The translations under genes and the position numbers were made by a program. This document shows positions 1 through 10,499 of a stretch of DNA of 64,000 bases, piece after piece. The stretch is from Atopsyche davidsoni. Its lineage: Eukaryota > Arthropoda > Insecta > Trichoptera > Hydrobiosidae. The notes below the pieces were generated by a model that was not told the origin of the DNA, made no database searches, and saw only the letters and a list, made by a program, of their open reading frames with translations. The stretch's first letter is position 1. The number at the start of each line of letters is the position of its first letter. Where the stretch lies: NCBI GenBank assembly GCA_022113835.1, contig JAILWY010000025.1, positions 5,766,001 through 5,830,000 of the forward strand, read 5' to 3'.

Positions 1-117
1 ATGTTAGTAATTTATGTAAATTTAAAATTTATTGTACTTTAGCAACTAATTTTTTTTTGTAAAATAAACTTATATATACACAATCAAGGTAATCGATTCA
101 CACATAAAACGATGTGA

Positions 118-193
118 AAAATCAAAATTTGATAGGATTCAAACCCACGTTTTCTTCACCATAACGGGTGCTATTTACAAATGAGCAACGGTT
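118..193 (-). repeat. tRNA-derived SINE head (diverged)
   Basis: Read on the minus strand this has the two internal RNA polymerase III promoter boxes of a tRNA. The A-box-like block lies at about 165-187 and a good B box (GGGTTTGAATCC) at about 135-147. The spacing fits a tRNA head. The anticodon region is not tRNA-like enough to call a functional gene, so I read it as the head of an old SINE or a tRNA pseudogene. Confidence 0.45.
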
Positions 194-319
194 TCTTTTA
201 GATAAAGGTTGCCTGATTAATAATTGTTGACTAGCTAAAACTTTCGGAGTATATAAACATAAAAATTTAGTTTTTTCTGACTCAATATTAAATCAATAGT
301 AAAATTATAAAAACAACTA

Positions 320-515
320 AATCCTATGTTATTGATTTTTTGTAAAGACCGTCTCACAGGAAGTACGATTTTGCCTATACAGGTTATATCAAATATTGAA
401 AATTGATTATAGAAACTATTCACACAAATCACAATGATATTTTTAATCAATTTTCAAGAGTTTCTTTAATCAATTTTAAATATTTGAAAAAATGTACTTA
501 ATCATTATCAATCGA
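320..515. repeat. Two SINE-body modules in opposite orientation
   Basis: Positions 418-515 match the body of the SINE at 8976-9121, including a block around TTTGAAAAAATGTACTTAAT. Positions 326-385 match, in reverse complement, the module at about 8750-8812 that contains GAGACGGTCTT. At 8665-8815 the two modules are adjacent in a different relative arrangement. This is a dispersed repeat with a rearranged or nested structure. No coding potential is seen. Confidence 0.6.
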
Positions 516-3500
516 CTTAATCCTCATGGGATTTAAAAATATTATACTACGTTTTATCATAACTTGTGATATTTCAGTTCTCTTGAAATGCTGTACTCTT
601 TAGCGTGACAGTATCTCGAAAGTTTATTGTGCAAGTAAATTGCTTTTCCTGCAGAAGCACCGCAATTAAAGTTGGTGCAGAGCTGACGCCGCGTGGCATT
701 TCAGGCAGCCCTCAGATATCTGTTTGATCCCCGCCTGAAATAAACTTTCAGGAATTTCAGGAATTGTGTGAAACTCGCGCCAACTCGCCAAGTCAATGAT
801 ATTCCATCCCTGTGATATTTCATATGTAACACTGACACTTGATCTCTAATAGATTTTTTTTTAAAAGCAGTAAATGCATTTTATATTTTATGACAAAAAT
901 TTGTTTTACTAATATATTAAAAAAATATGTTTTAAATTTGCAATCAACAAACAAAAATATGAATTTGATTTTTAATAATAATAAGTTTGTGTTATATATT
1001 TACCTGGTGAGTTCTAATTTTTCTTAAAGCCCGAAAATAATATCTTCCTGATTTATATTAGTCCATTTGAGGATTAATTCTGAAACCCACAGTCAGGAAA
1101 TAAACAATTCTTTTGAATTCACAACTGAAATTCCCAAGATAATAAAATTTCCCAGAATAAACAGACCTAATTTACTTTTATTTTTTCTTAGATATAACAC
1201 AATTTGAGATCTCTGGGATCGTTCAAGAATTATATCACGTCTGTCTGAAGAAGTAGTCAAACATTTTGTGCGGCAAAGTTCCCTCCCAGAAGGAGAGGAC
1301 CTCCGAAGAGGGCCACAAGGGGTTTGTAACGAGCCCCAACATGAGAGACCTCTCCTCCATATAAGATCTCCTAAACATAATAGATTCTGAAACCGCAGAG
1401 TTCCGACCCATTCTTGCTACAACACTGTATTCCCAGAACTATGCTTGCTATTTATATATTAACAGTTGACTGTATCCATTGCGTAAAAAATACCACAGCC
1501 TTTATTTTGGGATGATTCAAAAAACGCAAGACACGAAAAAATACGTTGTATGAATTTGTGAACAAAAAACGTTTTAAAAGTAACTGTTGACTCATGGTAT
1601 AGTAAAAGAAGAAAAAAGGTTAAAAAACCTTTTTAAAACGCATAGTTGAGATACAAGCCCAAACCTTGGTTTTTCAAAAAATTATATTGCTACCTGCAAG
1701 TATGTAACTGTTATGAATATAATAAATTGATATATTGTATTTTGTAAGCACTCATAAAATAATAATAAAGCATTTTTTTATCGCAAATTAAAAACAGTTA
1801 TTTAGTATGCAAATGTAGTTGTTATACTTATAATTGTGAAATATACCTTAAAAGCAAATATAAAAGCATTAAACTCGTCACGCAGTAGAGTACAAAATTT
1901 TAATATCAAAGTCAGCATATGGATTTTGTTTGTTTTTATTAGAGTTGTAAAGAGCATAAAATAAAATAAAACATAGAAGGGATTCATATTGCCAGTGATA
2001 AGCAAAAAATAATTAAAACAATTTCAGTAAGGTTGTTGGTAAACAAACTTTTTATCTGAGTATTTTTTGCAACCATTATTTAATGATGATTCCATTACCA
2101 ATGTTAAAAAGTATACATTACACACTTTTTAATGACTGTAATTTGAGTTACCTATATGATGTTTTTTCATTAAATGCTATATTTTTTGATCCCTAAATCA
2201 ATTCACATGTTGAAAAAATTTCCTAAGGTAAAATAATATATAAAGATCATAATTTGTAAAAATTAATATTATCGTTGTTTTTTAAAAAAAGATATTTTTA
2301 TAGTTTGTTTATTTTATGATATTCAATTTTTGTGAAATAATTTTTTGAAATAAGAAAAATTACATAATAGTTTGCAAGTTGTGATGACCGTTATTATGAC
2401 AGCTGGTTTCTTAGATATTAAGTCGCATACCTTGAAAGCCTTCTCTCAAGATGGCTCTTGTACTAGGACCAAAATCTTGAAACTCAAATTATTAAAAACA
2501 ATTAGAAAATATCAGGTAAATATATTCAAATAGTGTTTTAAAAATTGAGACTATTTTTTTCAAACAGATGAAAAGTAGATTTTTGTGATAAAAAGATACG
2601 CTGTCGATTTTTTGACAGCGTCTTGAGACTTCTTGTCATCTTTTTTTGAAACTCTCTTTAATCCACACCATGACTCGTTTATTTGATGGCTCACCTACGC
2701 AGGTTTTTTGCATTTGCCTTGACTGAAAGAAATGGCAAAGCATGACTGAAATAATGAAGTAGAGCCTTTGCGCGGAGTTTCAGGCCTTTAATAAGACCTG
2801 AAAAATCTTGAATTTGGGCGAAAATATGACTCCACTTTTTACATAAAATTAAATGAAATTAATTAAGTATTTACTATAAAAAATTCAAAAATATTCTTTT
2901 TAAGGTTGAATAGTAAAACAAAACAATTTTTTTTGCCAATAGCAGTTTAGCAATTTAGAGTAAATTTAATACGTTTAATGCAAGTATACCATTGATATAC
3001 CCAGTTACTGGCTATATTTATTTCTGAGAATTTAATAAATTAATAGATTAAAATATGCATATTTTCTTAAAATTCTCTTATTATCTTTTTAAAGTTTAAA
3101 AATATTAATCAAAGCTATGAAAAAAAATATGATAAGAATTTAACTAAAATTCTCAATGCTATTTTTGCAGTTAACTCAAATATCTAATATTTTTAAACTT
3201 AACATCAATTTCAAAAACATCAATCATCATATAAAATATTAAGGCGTATTAAAATATTTAATTAATATTAAATTTTAAAGTTCATTTGTGTATCAGGTCT
3301 TTGGGTATTAAATTTTTGTTATTTTTTTATATTAACAAAGAAGTCTGGACGGAGTTGTTTTATTTCAGACATTTACAAAAATATCATCTACGGAAATTTT
3401 GTCCCTTGACTCAAACATTTTCAGTCAAACCAACAGCGAAAGAAAAAAGAATATCATCCCCAAATATTCTTGAATTTTTATTCAATGAATAATTTTCTGT

Positions 3501-3880
3501 ATTATTTGTTTTTTTAATTTTTTTATTCAGCCTGTCTTCTGATATTAAGTAACAAAGCTTTGCTATTTTTAAAAATAATTTCCTTTGAAATATATCTGAT
3601 GGAATTGATTTACGAATTGTCTGTCGCGCTTTATAATTATGAATTCTGTCAATTTAATGTTTCGGCTCTGACATTGAAAATAATTATGCATTAATTTACA
3701 TTTAATTAAAAATAAATAAAAAATATTGAATGTAATTTCAAAGAAGGTTTTTATATATATAATTATTATCCAGACGTAGGTTTTTTTTGGTATAGCAATA
3801 AAAACGGAATAATTTTTATTTTTGTGGTTTTTTTAATAAATGTGAGTAGTCCACTGGCTAGGAGATTACAAAAAAAAATT
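516..3880. other. AT-rich stretch, no gene recognised
   Basis: Mostly AT-rich unique-looking DNA with only short ORFs of the size expected by chance. Two GC-richer islands stand out, at about 585-790 and 1235-1400. Neither gives a convincing reading frame. A perfect 8-bp hairpin with an 8-nt loop lies at 2598-2621 (ACGCTGTC / GACAGCGT). I see no RNA gene, no long repeat array and no transposon end. Confidence 0.5.
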
Positions 3881-3955
3881 TTTTTGGGATCTGTGATTCG
3901 AACCTATATCTTTGCGGTTATAACGCGATTACCTGATTTATTGCTTTCTTGTAGT
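3880..3955 (-). repeat. tRNA-like SINE head or tRNA pseudogene
   Basis: On the minus strand a B box (GGTTCGAATCA) lies near 3896-3906 and an A-box-like block (AATCAGGTAATCGC) about 30 bases upstream of it. No clean acceptor stem or anticodon arm could be drawn. The short ORFs across 3824-4185 on both strands overlap this repeat and look like chance. Confidence 0.4.
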
Positions 3956-4261
3956 TTTCCTTGTGCATCGCCGCATCTTTCATGGTGCAATTTTGGATGC
4001 ACTCCAGCATTTCAATGCAGGTGTATTTATCAAGTGCTTCCGAAGGGACATTAGCGTCAGATTGTAAAGCACCCCGGCCAGAAAGATGGGTCGTGTTTAC
4101 CAAACAACCCTGCAATATATGCCCTCAAGGCCTCTCCGGGCTGGGGACGTATTTTTCCTTATCTACATCGACTGTACTGGCATGAATGATGGTGGGAATA
4201 TATATTATTATGGTAAGGATAATGGCTCTTGAACTAAATTTTATCTTCAGTGTTCGATACG

Positions 4262-4352
4262 ATAACAATAAAATAAAAACCAAATGGTTTTGGAGACTAC
4301 GTTTATTTTGCTTATAGCGAGAGCTCTTTCGCCGAACACGGCATCTTCAAGA
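4262..4352 (-). repeat. Left inverted pseudo-LTR arm of the Penelope-like element
   Basis: Reverse complement of 5314-5403. It carries the same hammerhead-like block on the minus strand, with the self-complementary octamer AGAGCTCT at 4320-4327 and the stem II hairpin just to its right. Inverted similarity ends at the sequence TTCAAGA, where the ORF-bearing body begins. Confidence 0.85.
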
Positions 4353-4377
4353 TGATACTACAATACATCATAAATCC

Positions 4378-5079
4378 ATGCACCCCTGGTCACATAAATT
4401 AGCAGCATACTATAGCATGGTACACCGGCTAGTTAAATTACCGCTAGAATTAGAAGCATTCAATGAAGAATTAAAAATAATAAAATCAATTGCAGCAAGT
4501 AATGGTTACCCAAATAATATTATTGATAAAATCCTTATTAAAAAATCACATGCAAAAAACTCTATTCAGATATACCCTGTTAGCCGTAGCGACGAAGAGA
4601 AGCCGTTTAGATGCATTGAATATTTTGGTCAAATCTCACTTGATATTTGCAAACAATTACCAGAATTTAAAATGGCCTTTAAGAATAGAAGCAACTTAGG
4701 AATACTTTTAAAAAACAGTAAGGACAAAGTTGATGCCTTCCAAAAGAGTGGAGTCTACAAATTAACGTGTGATGACTGCAAAGCTATGTACATTGGTCAA
4801 ACAGGTCGTAGTTTTGCAACAAGATACAAAGAGCATCTGGCTTCTTTTAAAAATAATAAATTAGATTCACAATTTGCAATACATCTTAATGACAGTAAAC
4901 ATAAGTTAAATGTTGATAATAAGCCAAGTCTCCTTCATGTTTCCAATAAAGGCTATAGACTTAATATTTTGGAGCAATTAGAAATAATTAAGCACCAAAA
5001 TCTAGAATTCCCTTTGATCAATGAACAACTTAACAACCATAATTCTCCCCTTCTTAATATTTTTAAAAATACAATGTGA
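4378..5079 (+). CDS. Penelope-like element C-terminal fragment: GIY-YIG endonuclease
   Basis: This 233-codon ORF is the 3' part of a Penelope-like polyprotein. The open frame continues a few codons upstream of the first ATG at 4378, up to the junction with the inverted arm, so the ATG is probably an internal methionine. Residues 1 to about 120 resemble the region after the reverse-transcriptase fingers and palm (HPWSHK near the start, then a basic linker). Residues 125-153 form the start of a GIY-YIG nuclease: GVYKL at 125-129, CDDC at 131-134, YIGQTGRSF at 138-146, then R149 and H153. The CxxC pair inside the GIY-YIG core is typical of Penelope endonucleases. The domain appears complete and free of stops, which suggests a fairly young insertion. 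The reverse transcriptase catalytic part is missing. In intact elements this nuclease nicks target DNA for retrotransposition. Confidence 0.85.
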   Translation: MHPWSHKLAAYYSMVHRLVKLPLELEAFNEELKIIKSIAASNGYPNNIIDKILIKKSHAKNSIQIYPVSRSDEEKPFRCIEYFGQISLDICKQLPEFKMAFKNRSNLGILLKNSKDKVDAFQKSGVYKLTCDDCKAMYIGQTGRSFATRYKEHLASFKNNKLDSQFAIHLNDSKHKLNVDNKPSLLHVSNKGYRLNILEQLEIIKHQNLEFPLINEQLNNHNSPLLNIFKNTM

Positions 5080-5313
5080 TTCTGCTTCCAAACTAATTGC
5101 TTTCAGGTGGCGGCCAGGACAGCCAGGAATCATCATAAAATAGTTTATTTAAGTACTTAGTATTAAAATTATTGCTGTTAATGTCATTTTAATGGGGTTT
5201 CACAGCACCCAATAGAAGCAATTTTTTTTTCCACATAAATTTGTAATATCTATGACTCATGTAATTTTGTTGATTTTGTTATGTATAAACTCGTGTTTTC
5301 TATATAGAATCAG

Positions 5314-5445
5314 TCTTGAAGATGCCGTGTTCGGCGAAAGAGCTCTCGCTATAAGCAAAATAAACGTAGTCTCCAAAACCATTTGGTTTTATTTTATTGT
5401 TATAAAATGGAGTATTACAAAATAAATACCAGTTCCATTAATTAA
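5314..5445 (+). repeat. Right pseudo-LTR with hammerhead-like motif, plus 3' tail
   Basis: Positions 5314-5403 are the right arm of the inverted repeat and 5404-5445 are the tail before the target duplication. The block at 5312-5350 resembles a hammerhead ribozyme. It has a core CUUGAAGA (one extra U relative to CUGANGA), stem II GCCG/CGGC at 5324-5327 and 5332-5335 with loop UGUU, then GAA, then a self-complementary stem III AGAGCUCU at 5339-5346, then C5347 as the expected cleavage base. A short stem I (AGU with GCU) closes it. Whether it cleaves is unknown, because the core insertion may inactivate it. Confidence 0.55.
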
Positions 5446-5457
5446 GTTCGATACGAT

Positions 5458-5776
5458 CTTATTAAGATATTAACTGCATATATTTTTAGATATTTCAAGG
5501 TAAAATAGATAATACCAAAAATATAGATTTTATGAACATAAAACATACCAACATCAAGACATAAAGTCTTCAATTTCTGATTTTATAAATTTTAAGATTA
5601 CGAAATAATGAGTTTACTTCTCAAACTACAGTATAACATGAAATATTTTAATGTCTTCAAAACAGATTTAATATGTTTGAATAAATCTAATTTATGTCAT
5701 AAAATATTTCAGCATAGAAATAATAAGAAATTCAATATTTTTGACAGAGAGTACTTGGTGGAATTCCATTTTAATA
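5458..5776. other. AT-rich spacer, nothing recognised
   Basis: AT-rich sequence between the Penelope-like element and the next fold-back repeat. No ORF, repeat or RNA signal could be supported. Confidence 0.5.
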
Positions 5777-5938
5777 TTTTTGAGTAAAATACTTGAGTGA
5801 TTTTCCACATGTTCGTTTTTATTTGTGACCGGTTTCGCCAACCTTTCACGTTGGCAGAGACAGAGTTTTTTCTGTTCTGAGAAACCGGTCATAAATAAAA
5901 CGAACATGTGGAAAATCACTCAAATTTTTACTCAAAAA
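5777..5938. mobile_element. Fold-back repeat, probable Penelope pseudo-LTR remnant
   Basis: Two arms of about 58-60 nt at 5777-5836 and 5881-5938 are near-perfect inverted copies. The ~45-nt centre contains the hairpin GCCAAC/GTTGGC. On the minus strand this hairpin is followed by GAA and the self-complementary hexamer ACCGGT (5828-5833; the other copy is at 5884-5889), the layout of a hammerhead stem II and stem III. The expected CUGANGA core is replaced by CUGUCUCU, so the ribozyme is probably dead. The right arm lacks the stem II hairpin entirely. No ORF is left. Confidence 0.6.
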
Positions 5939-7584
5939 AAAAAGTTTCTTTTATTCTGTTATAAAATAATTTAATTTGTATTTATTACACCTCTTTGTAT
6001 TTATTTTTTTACTGACAGAGCAAGCTGTATTTTAAATATAAAAAAACGTCTTTGATTATTTAAAGGGAATCATATTACAAGTTTTTTTTTCAAATGTCAT
6101 CAGTGTACAATTTATGACAGCGAAATACTTCCTCCTGCCAAAAACATTGTCGACGTTTTATCGAAAATTTCTGTAAAATAAATATAACAATTTTTCATTT
6201 ACAAAGTGGATTGTACAAAAGAAAACATCTTTATCAATAAATAACAGACAAGGGTAACAAAGAAGAGAAGAAAAGCACTAATGATAATTTATCATGCATA
6301 AAGGAATGAATTCTATATAAACGTGATGAGTGGTTATAGTGTGTTTCTTGTAGCAGTTATTTTTTTTGTAGCTATATCTTACCATTATCTGATTATAATG
6401 ATAAGTAATATAACGTTAATAATAATAGTTGTAATTCAAAAAATATATATAAATACAATATTTCAGAAATTTATTTACACTTGAGGTGACGAATTTTTAA
6501 TAATTTTATATTTTTATTTCATGGTTTTATTCAAACACCTTCACGTCTGTCTTGGCCTGGTGTCGTATTTTTTTATTATTATAACTTCGTTTCACGTATG
6601 ATATAATTAATAAAATATTGTTTATGCAATTAACTTGTTCGCGTACATACAGTAAAATTTAAATGTTAATTTTCAATTGAGTTAATTACTTTATATCATT
6701 TTAGCGCTTAAACAATAAAAATTAAATCTTTTATTAATTTTTACACATGTTTTAAAATGTTTTTTAAAGTACAGTACATGCTTTCTTTGTCTAAGGAGCA
6801 GTGACTTGAGTATCGTGCTAGTAAATTGGCAGACCTTCTGACGGAAGTACCAAAATTACAGGTAAAACTTCCTACCGCATCAGGTTAAGCGGAGTAGAAA
6901 AAACGTAACGAAGTAGACTTTGTGAAAATTAAAAGCTCTTTTGATCATAAACACAAAAGTGTAAGCTTTACAATACTAAATTGCATGCTCTAAAGCTATT
7001 CTAGTCTAACCCAAAGCCTACTCTCTGAACACGTAGGCTTTAAGTTGTATGGAGCTTAATGTAGTAACATATATAAGTTATCCACAGAAAAGCTATGTAT
7101 TTATATTTTTCATTCAAAAAGCTTTTACAAAACATCGAAAACTATTGTAAATTTTTATCGCGAAATATATCCAAAGAAAATAAATATAAACTTACAAGCA
7201 TAAGTATAACTAAATCATAGATTTGCAAATAGTGATCCGTGATGGCGCAGTTATATATTTTTTAGCTCTGTTGAAATTATCCCTCCGATCAAACCTTTCC
7301 GATACTTTTTTTTGGCATTTTCCTGTAAACAACAAGACTCTGATTGCTTTCTACTGATTGAACACATGTTTTTATCAATGCAACCTTCAGTAACGAGGAC
7401 TTTTCACTAGTTAAATTAATTGTGATTGGATATCTCTAGCTAATATATTAAACATCCAGTTAGTAAAATACTAATTTAGTCATTACCACAGTTAATATCA
7501 TGATATTTTTAATTAAGAATTTTTTAGATCCTTTGTAAAAATTATCTGTGACATTCAACTGCAACGGTTGTTATGATACTTATT
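5939..7584. other. AT-rich stretch, no gene recognised
   Basis: Low-complexity AT-rich sequence. A slightly GC-richer patch near 6795-6915 has no sustained reading frame. No RNA gene, transposon end or tandem array was found. Confidence 0.5.
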
Positions 7585-7700
7585 ATCTTCTTCTTTTTCA
7601 TATGTCTCTCCTCAAAGGAGATTGATGACCATTTTACTGACATTGTTTGTTCATGGTCTTTTTCGGAAGAAAGTGGAGTGGGTCCCCAAGATCTGATATT
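7585..7700 (+). repeat. Dispersed repeat family A, copy 1
   Basis: Similar over about 110 bases to 18745-18865, with a shared core TCTCCTCAAAGGAG...GACCATTTTACTGA here and TCTCCTCAGAGGAG...GACCATTTCACTAA there. A shorter minus-strand copy lies at 12771-12826. The core contains a small palindrome (CTCCTC..GAGGAG). The family is not identified and has no coding potential. Confidence 0.55.
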
Positions 7701-8038
7701 TCTTTGCGAGGAGGATTCTTAACATTATTATAAATTCACATCCAAAATCTATTTTTGGACTCAGGTAAGATTCCAATTAACGTCATACGTCTTAAGCAGT
7801 CTGTGGTTGAATTTGATACGAAGTTTGACCGCGAGACCAAGAAGACGTTTGTTTAATTACAATTTGTATAACAAAGGATATATTATATAACTTTTTCGTC
7901 ATTCCATTTGTAAACCAAATACATGTATATTTAAAAGCATCTTTATGATTAATATTTAAATAATTTAATTATATTTAAGAGGTATATAAAACTGTGGAAA
8001 GCTTCATTAGGGTTTTTGCTTGGTTTAAAATTTTTCAG

Positions 8039-8181
8039 CAGTTCTTCAGCAGTCTCACCACAACTGTATGTCGTTCATATAAAGCCTTATGTGAAACCTT
8101 CCGGACACCCGGATGCCTATGACCCGGATGATTATGCCGGATGCTGTTCCTCCAAGGGAAAGCCCATTAAGCCCGCCACAG
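8039..8181 (+). CDS. Candidate internal coding exon of an unrecognised host gene
   Basis: A T-rich acceptor (TTTTTCAG) ends at 8038, and from there a frame stays open to about 8225. The 8070-8180 part is distinctly GC-richer than its surroundings and has mostly G or C at third codon positions, as a constrained exon would. The frame reads a Pro/Tyr/Lys-rich stretch that includes VHIKPYVKPSGHPDAYDPDD followed by a CCSSKGKP motif. A possible but weak donor (CAG|GTCCAT) ends the exon at 8181. I do not recognise the protein. Alternatives are a conserved non-coding element or chance. There is no initiator methionine, so it would be an internal exon. Confidence 0.4.
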
Positions 8182-8336
8182 GTCCATCATACCCTACTGG
8201 ATCTTTTCATCTTTTATTATTTTAAAAGGCACTCGTTCGTGGCATAGGGGTGTCTAAATTTGAGGGAACGATTTTATGCTTGCCATCTGCAAATTTGTAT
8301 GTGTTCCAACAAAGAAAATCCTAGAAACGTTTTTCA

Positions 8337-8407
8337 TGACACTGTAAGGATTCACACCTCCTCAGTTATCCAGACCAGGTGCTATAACCAATTGAACCAC
8401 GGTGTCA
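8337..8407 (-). pseudogene. tRNA-like sequence, tRNA pseudogene or SINE head
   Basis: On the minus strand this 71-nt stretch begins TGACAC and ends GTGTCA, which pair as an acceptor-like stem. An A-box-like block (GTGGTTCAATTGGTTATAGC) and a B-box-like block (GGTGTGAATCC) are correctly ordered. The length fits a tRNA, but the T arm and anticodon arm pair poorly, so a functional tRNA is unlikely. Confidence 0.4.
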
Positions 8408-8664
8408 CTGTAACTTATCCAAAACTATTTCATCAACACTTTTAATCTAAAACAATTAAACCTAGGTTGATAGATAAACATTTGTATTAACATACGAAAC
8501 GTGGGTTATTATTTTCATATAATTAGTTTACAACAAAAATTAAAATCTAAATGGCTAGAAGAGTGCAATATTTATACTTTTGCCTTTGAAGAGCGTTTTT
8601 TTCATACTGATTTATACCTTAAAAGACATAAATTCTTTCAGACAATTGATATCGTGTTTTAGTT

Positions 8665-8815
8665 CGAATTCCACACAAATATTTTTCTGAGAGTATCTTC
8701 AATCACTTTTTCAATATTTGAAAAAATGTACGTAATCATTATCAATCAATAAAACCTGTATAGGCAAAATCGCACTTCCTGTGAGACGGTCTTCACAAAA
8801 ATCAATAACATATTT
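8665..8815 (+). repeat. 5'-truncated SINE body joined to an inverted module
   Basis: Positions 8665-8745 match the body of the SINE at 8976-9121 and keep the last bases of a B box (TTCGAATTCC). They are followed by a 65-nt module containing GAGACGGTCTT, which also occurs reverse-complemented at about 326-385. The shared 3' block is TTTGAAAAAATGTACGTAAT. Confidence 0.6.
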
Positions 8816-8975
8816 AACAAGTGCGTGAATTGGCTTAATTAAATAGACTTTAAAAATAATAATATCCAGATCGGATTTAAATGCTTTACTCAGTACTTTG
8901 GGTTAAAAGTCTAGTATTGCAAATCGCACAATATTTAATTGGCATAATAAGAACGTTGTTTCACTCATAGGATAT

Positions 8976-9121
8976 GATTCGTTGGCATAATTGGTAAATG
9001 CACCGGCCATGAAAGCTTGGGGATGTGGGTTCGAATCCCTCACAAATCACAATTATATTTTTCTGAGAGTCTCTTCAATCATTCTTCAATATTTGAAAAA
9101 ATGTACTTAATCATTATCAAC
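8976..9121 (+). repeat. tRNA-derived SINE, most complete copy in the window
   Basis: The first 73 nt (8976-9048) form a tRNA-like head. TGATTCG at the start pairs with CAAATCA at the end with one mismatch. An A box (TTGGCATAATTGGTAAATGC) and a perfect B box within GGGTTCGAATCCC (9027-9039) are present. The body follows (9049-9121) and ends in the AT-rich block shared with copies at 418-515 and 8665-8745. No poly(A) tail or clear target duplication was found. Transcription would be by RNA polymerase III, with mobilisation by a LINE in trans. Confidence 0.7.
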
Positions 9122-10499
9122 CATGTGGCTCTTTTTATTAGTTTGCACTGTTCTAGTCTTGATTTAAAAGTACAGTGATTATGTATAAGGGTTAAAAATG
9201 TCTGCAATATATCTGAGAGATTCTGCTTCAGCATTTAACCGCTCTTAATTTCAGCTGGGGGTTGAAAACCATCAGCTGGGCAGGAGGGGTAGGTTGGCCG
9301 GAAATAAAACAATTTACCCGACAAAGCACGACACGATGCCCGATGAGCGCTAATTACGGAAGACATTAGTGACAAATAATTTACAAATACTAATATCCAT
9401 ATGGGTATGAGATAATGATGATTTTTGTTTGGAGGCTTCCTCAGCCTGCTTTTATCACTTGAAAAGCAAAAATAAAATGTTTTCGAGATTTCCAAGGTAT
9501 AATAATATTTAAAGGTAATTAAAGCCTATAGATGGCATTATATTTAACTCTATGTTATTACATTTGAAGCTGCATTTTTTAGTCCTAGTTCAGATTGATT
9601 GAATGTGTAGTCGAAAAATTCTATTCGAGAGAGACTTTGTTAGTATTTGTTTAAAAAATCTTAGGTCTGTTAAAGAAAGCACACTGAGAAAAAGCTGTTT
9701 TTAAAGTTTTTTTCTTAACTGAAACAAGTCAATCGTAAAAATGAAATTCTCATTTACTAACAAATGTTTTTTTTTTTTTTGCCCTAATCTTTTTTTAAAT
9801 GAACGTTTTTTAAATGTATTTTTAATGAATTTTAAACGTTTTTTTCAGTAAGATACTCGGCGATGGTCAAATAAAGTTGTTTTTTGTGTGGCGCATAAGA
9901 CAATAATTTAATGTCAAATAAAAATTTATTTGACATTAAATATTATGATATTTCTAACATTAAGATTTTCTCATAAAATAACATTAATTGTAAAAAAATC
10001 TATAGTATAGTAATCTATAGTCAGGTTTGAATTAGTTTAAACGTGGTTTTTAACCTTTAAACTAAAATATTCAGGTTATCATTAAATCACAATTATTACC
10101 TTAATATTCAAAAGCAAGTTGATTTTACATTATGTCGTTGCAAATTCACTTTAGGAATAAAATTACTTCTTACACCAGAAGATGTTATGAGGGTCAAAAC
10201 CACCTTTATATAAGCCGGAGAAATAACCAATTGTGAACTGCAAAAGTCATATAAATATATATTTATTCCACCTAAGAGCATTTTGTAATTGCACTTATTA
10301 AATTAACTGTAGAACTGGTGCAAAGTTAGTAAATTTTGCTCCTAGCAATGATACAAATGAGCATAAAACGTTTGACCACTTCTGATTTAAAAAATCATGT
10401 CACCATCTAGAAAATGATATTGAAGGTGGATGAATAAAATATGTAATAATTTTAGTTGCTGGTGTAATGTATTAAAACTACATATAGTAAAATAGACTA
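9122..10499. other. AT-rich stretch with one perfect hairpin
   Basis: It holds a GC-richer island at about 9235-9350, without a clear gene, and a perfect 17-bp hairpin at 9906-9941 (see separate entry). The rest is AT-rich and featureless. Confidence 0.5.
9906..9941. repeat. Perfect 17-bp hairpin with 2-nt loop
   Basis: ATTTAATGTCAAATAAA at 9906-9922 and its exact reverse complement at 9925-9941, separated by AA. It could be a fold-back MITE relic or a cruciform-prone site. Flanks are AT-rich and do not extend the stem cleanly. Confidence 0.6.

Larger units (their letters stand above)
4252..5457 (+). mobile_element. 5'-truncated Penelope-like retroelement with inverted pseudo-LTRs
   Basis: A 91-nt arm at 4262-4352 is repeated in inverted orientation at 5314-5403, almost perfectly (one extra A in the left arm). 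Between them lies an ORF with a GIY-YIG endonuclease domain. The same 12 bases, GTTCGATACGAT, flank the unit at 4252-4263 and 5446-5457, as expected for a target-site duplication; its last two bases overlap the start of the left arm. About 42 bases of 3' tail lie between the right arm and the right duplication. Penelope-like elements are known for pseudo-LTRs in direct or inverted orientation, frequent 5' truncation and GIY-YIG endonucleases. Here the truncation falls in the C-terminal part of the reverse transcriptase, so the copy cannot be autonomous. Confidence 0.85.

Noticed and set aside
3824..4185. Three overlapping ORFs of 65-76 codons on both strands
   Set aside because: They overlap a tRNA-like repeat and each other, lack motifs, and are within chance length for this window.
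5692..5919. 75-codon minus-strand ORF
   Set aside because: It runs through the inverted repeat at 5777-5938 and is explained by it; no domain is recognisable.
8337..8407. Functional tRNA gene
   Set aside because: The acceptor-like ends pair, but the T arm and anticodon arm do not form properly.
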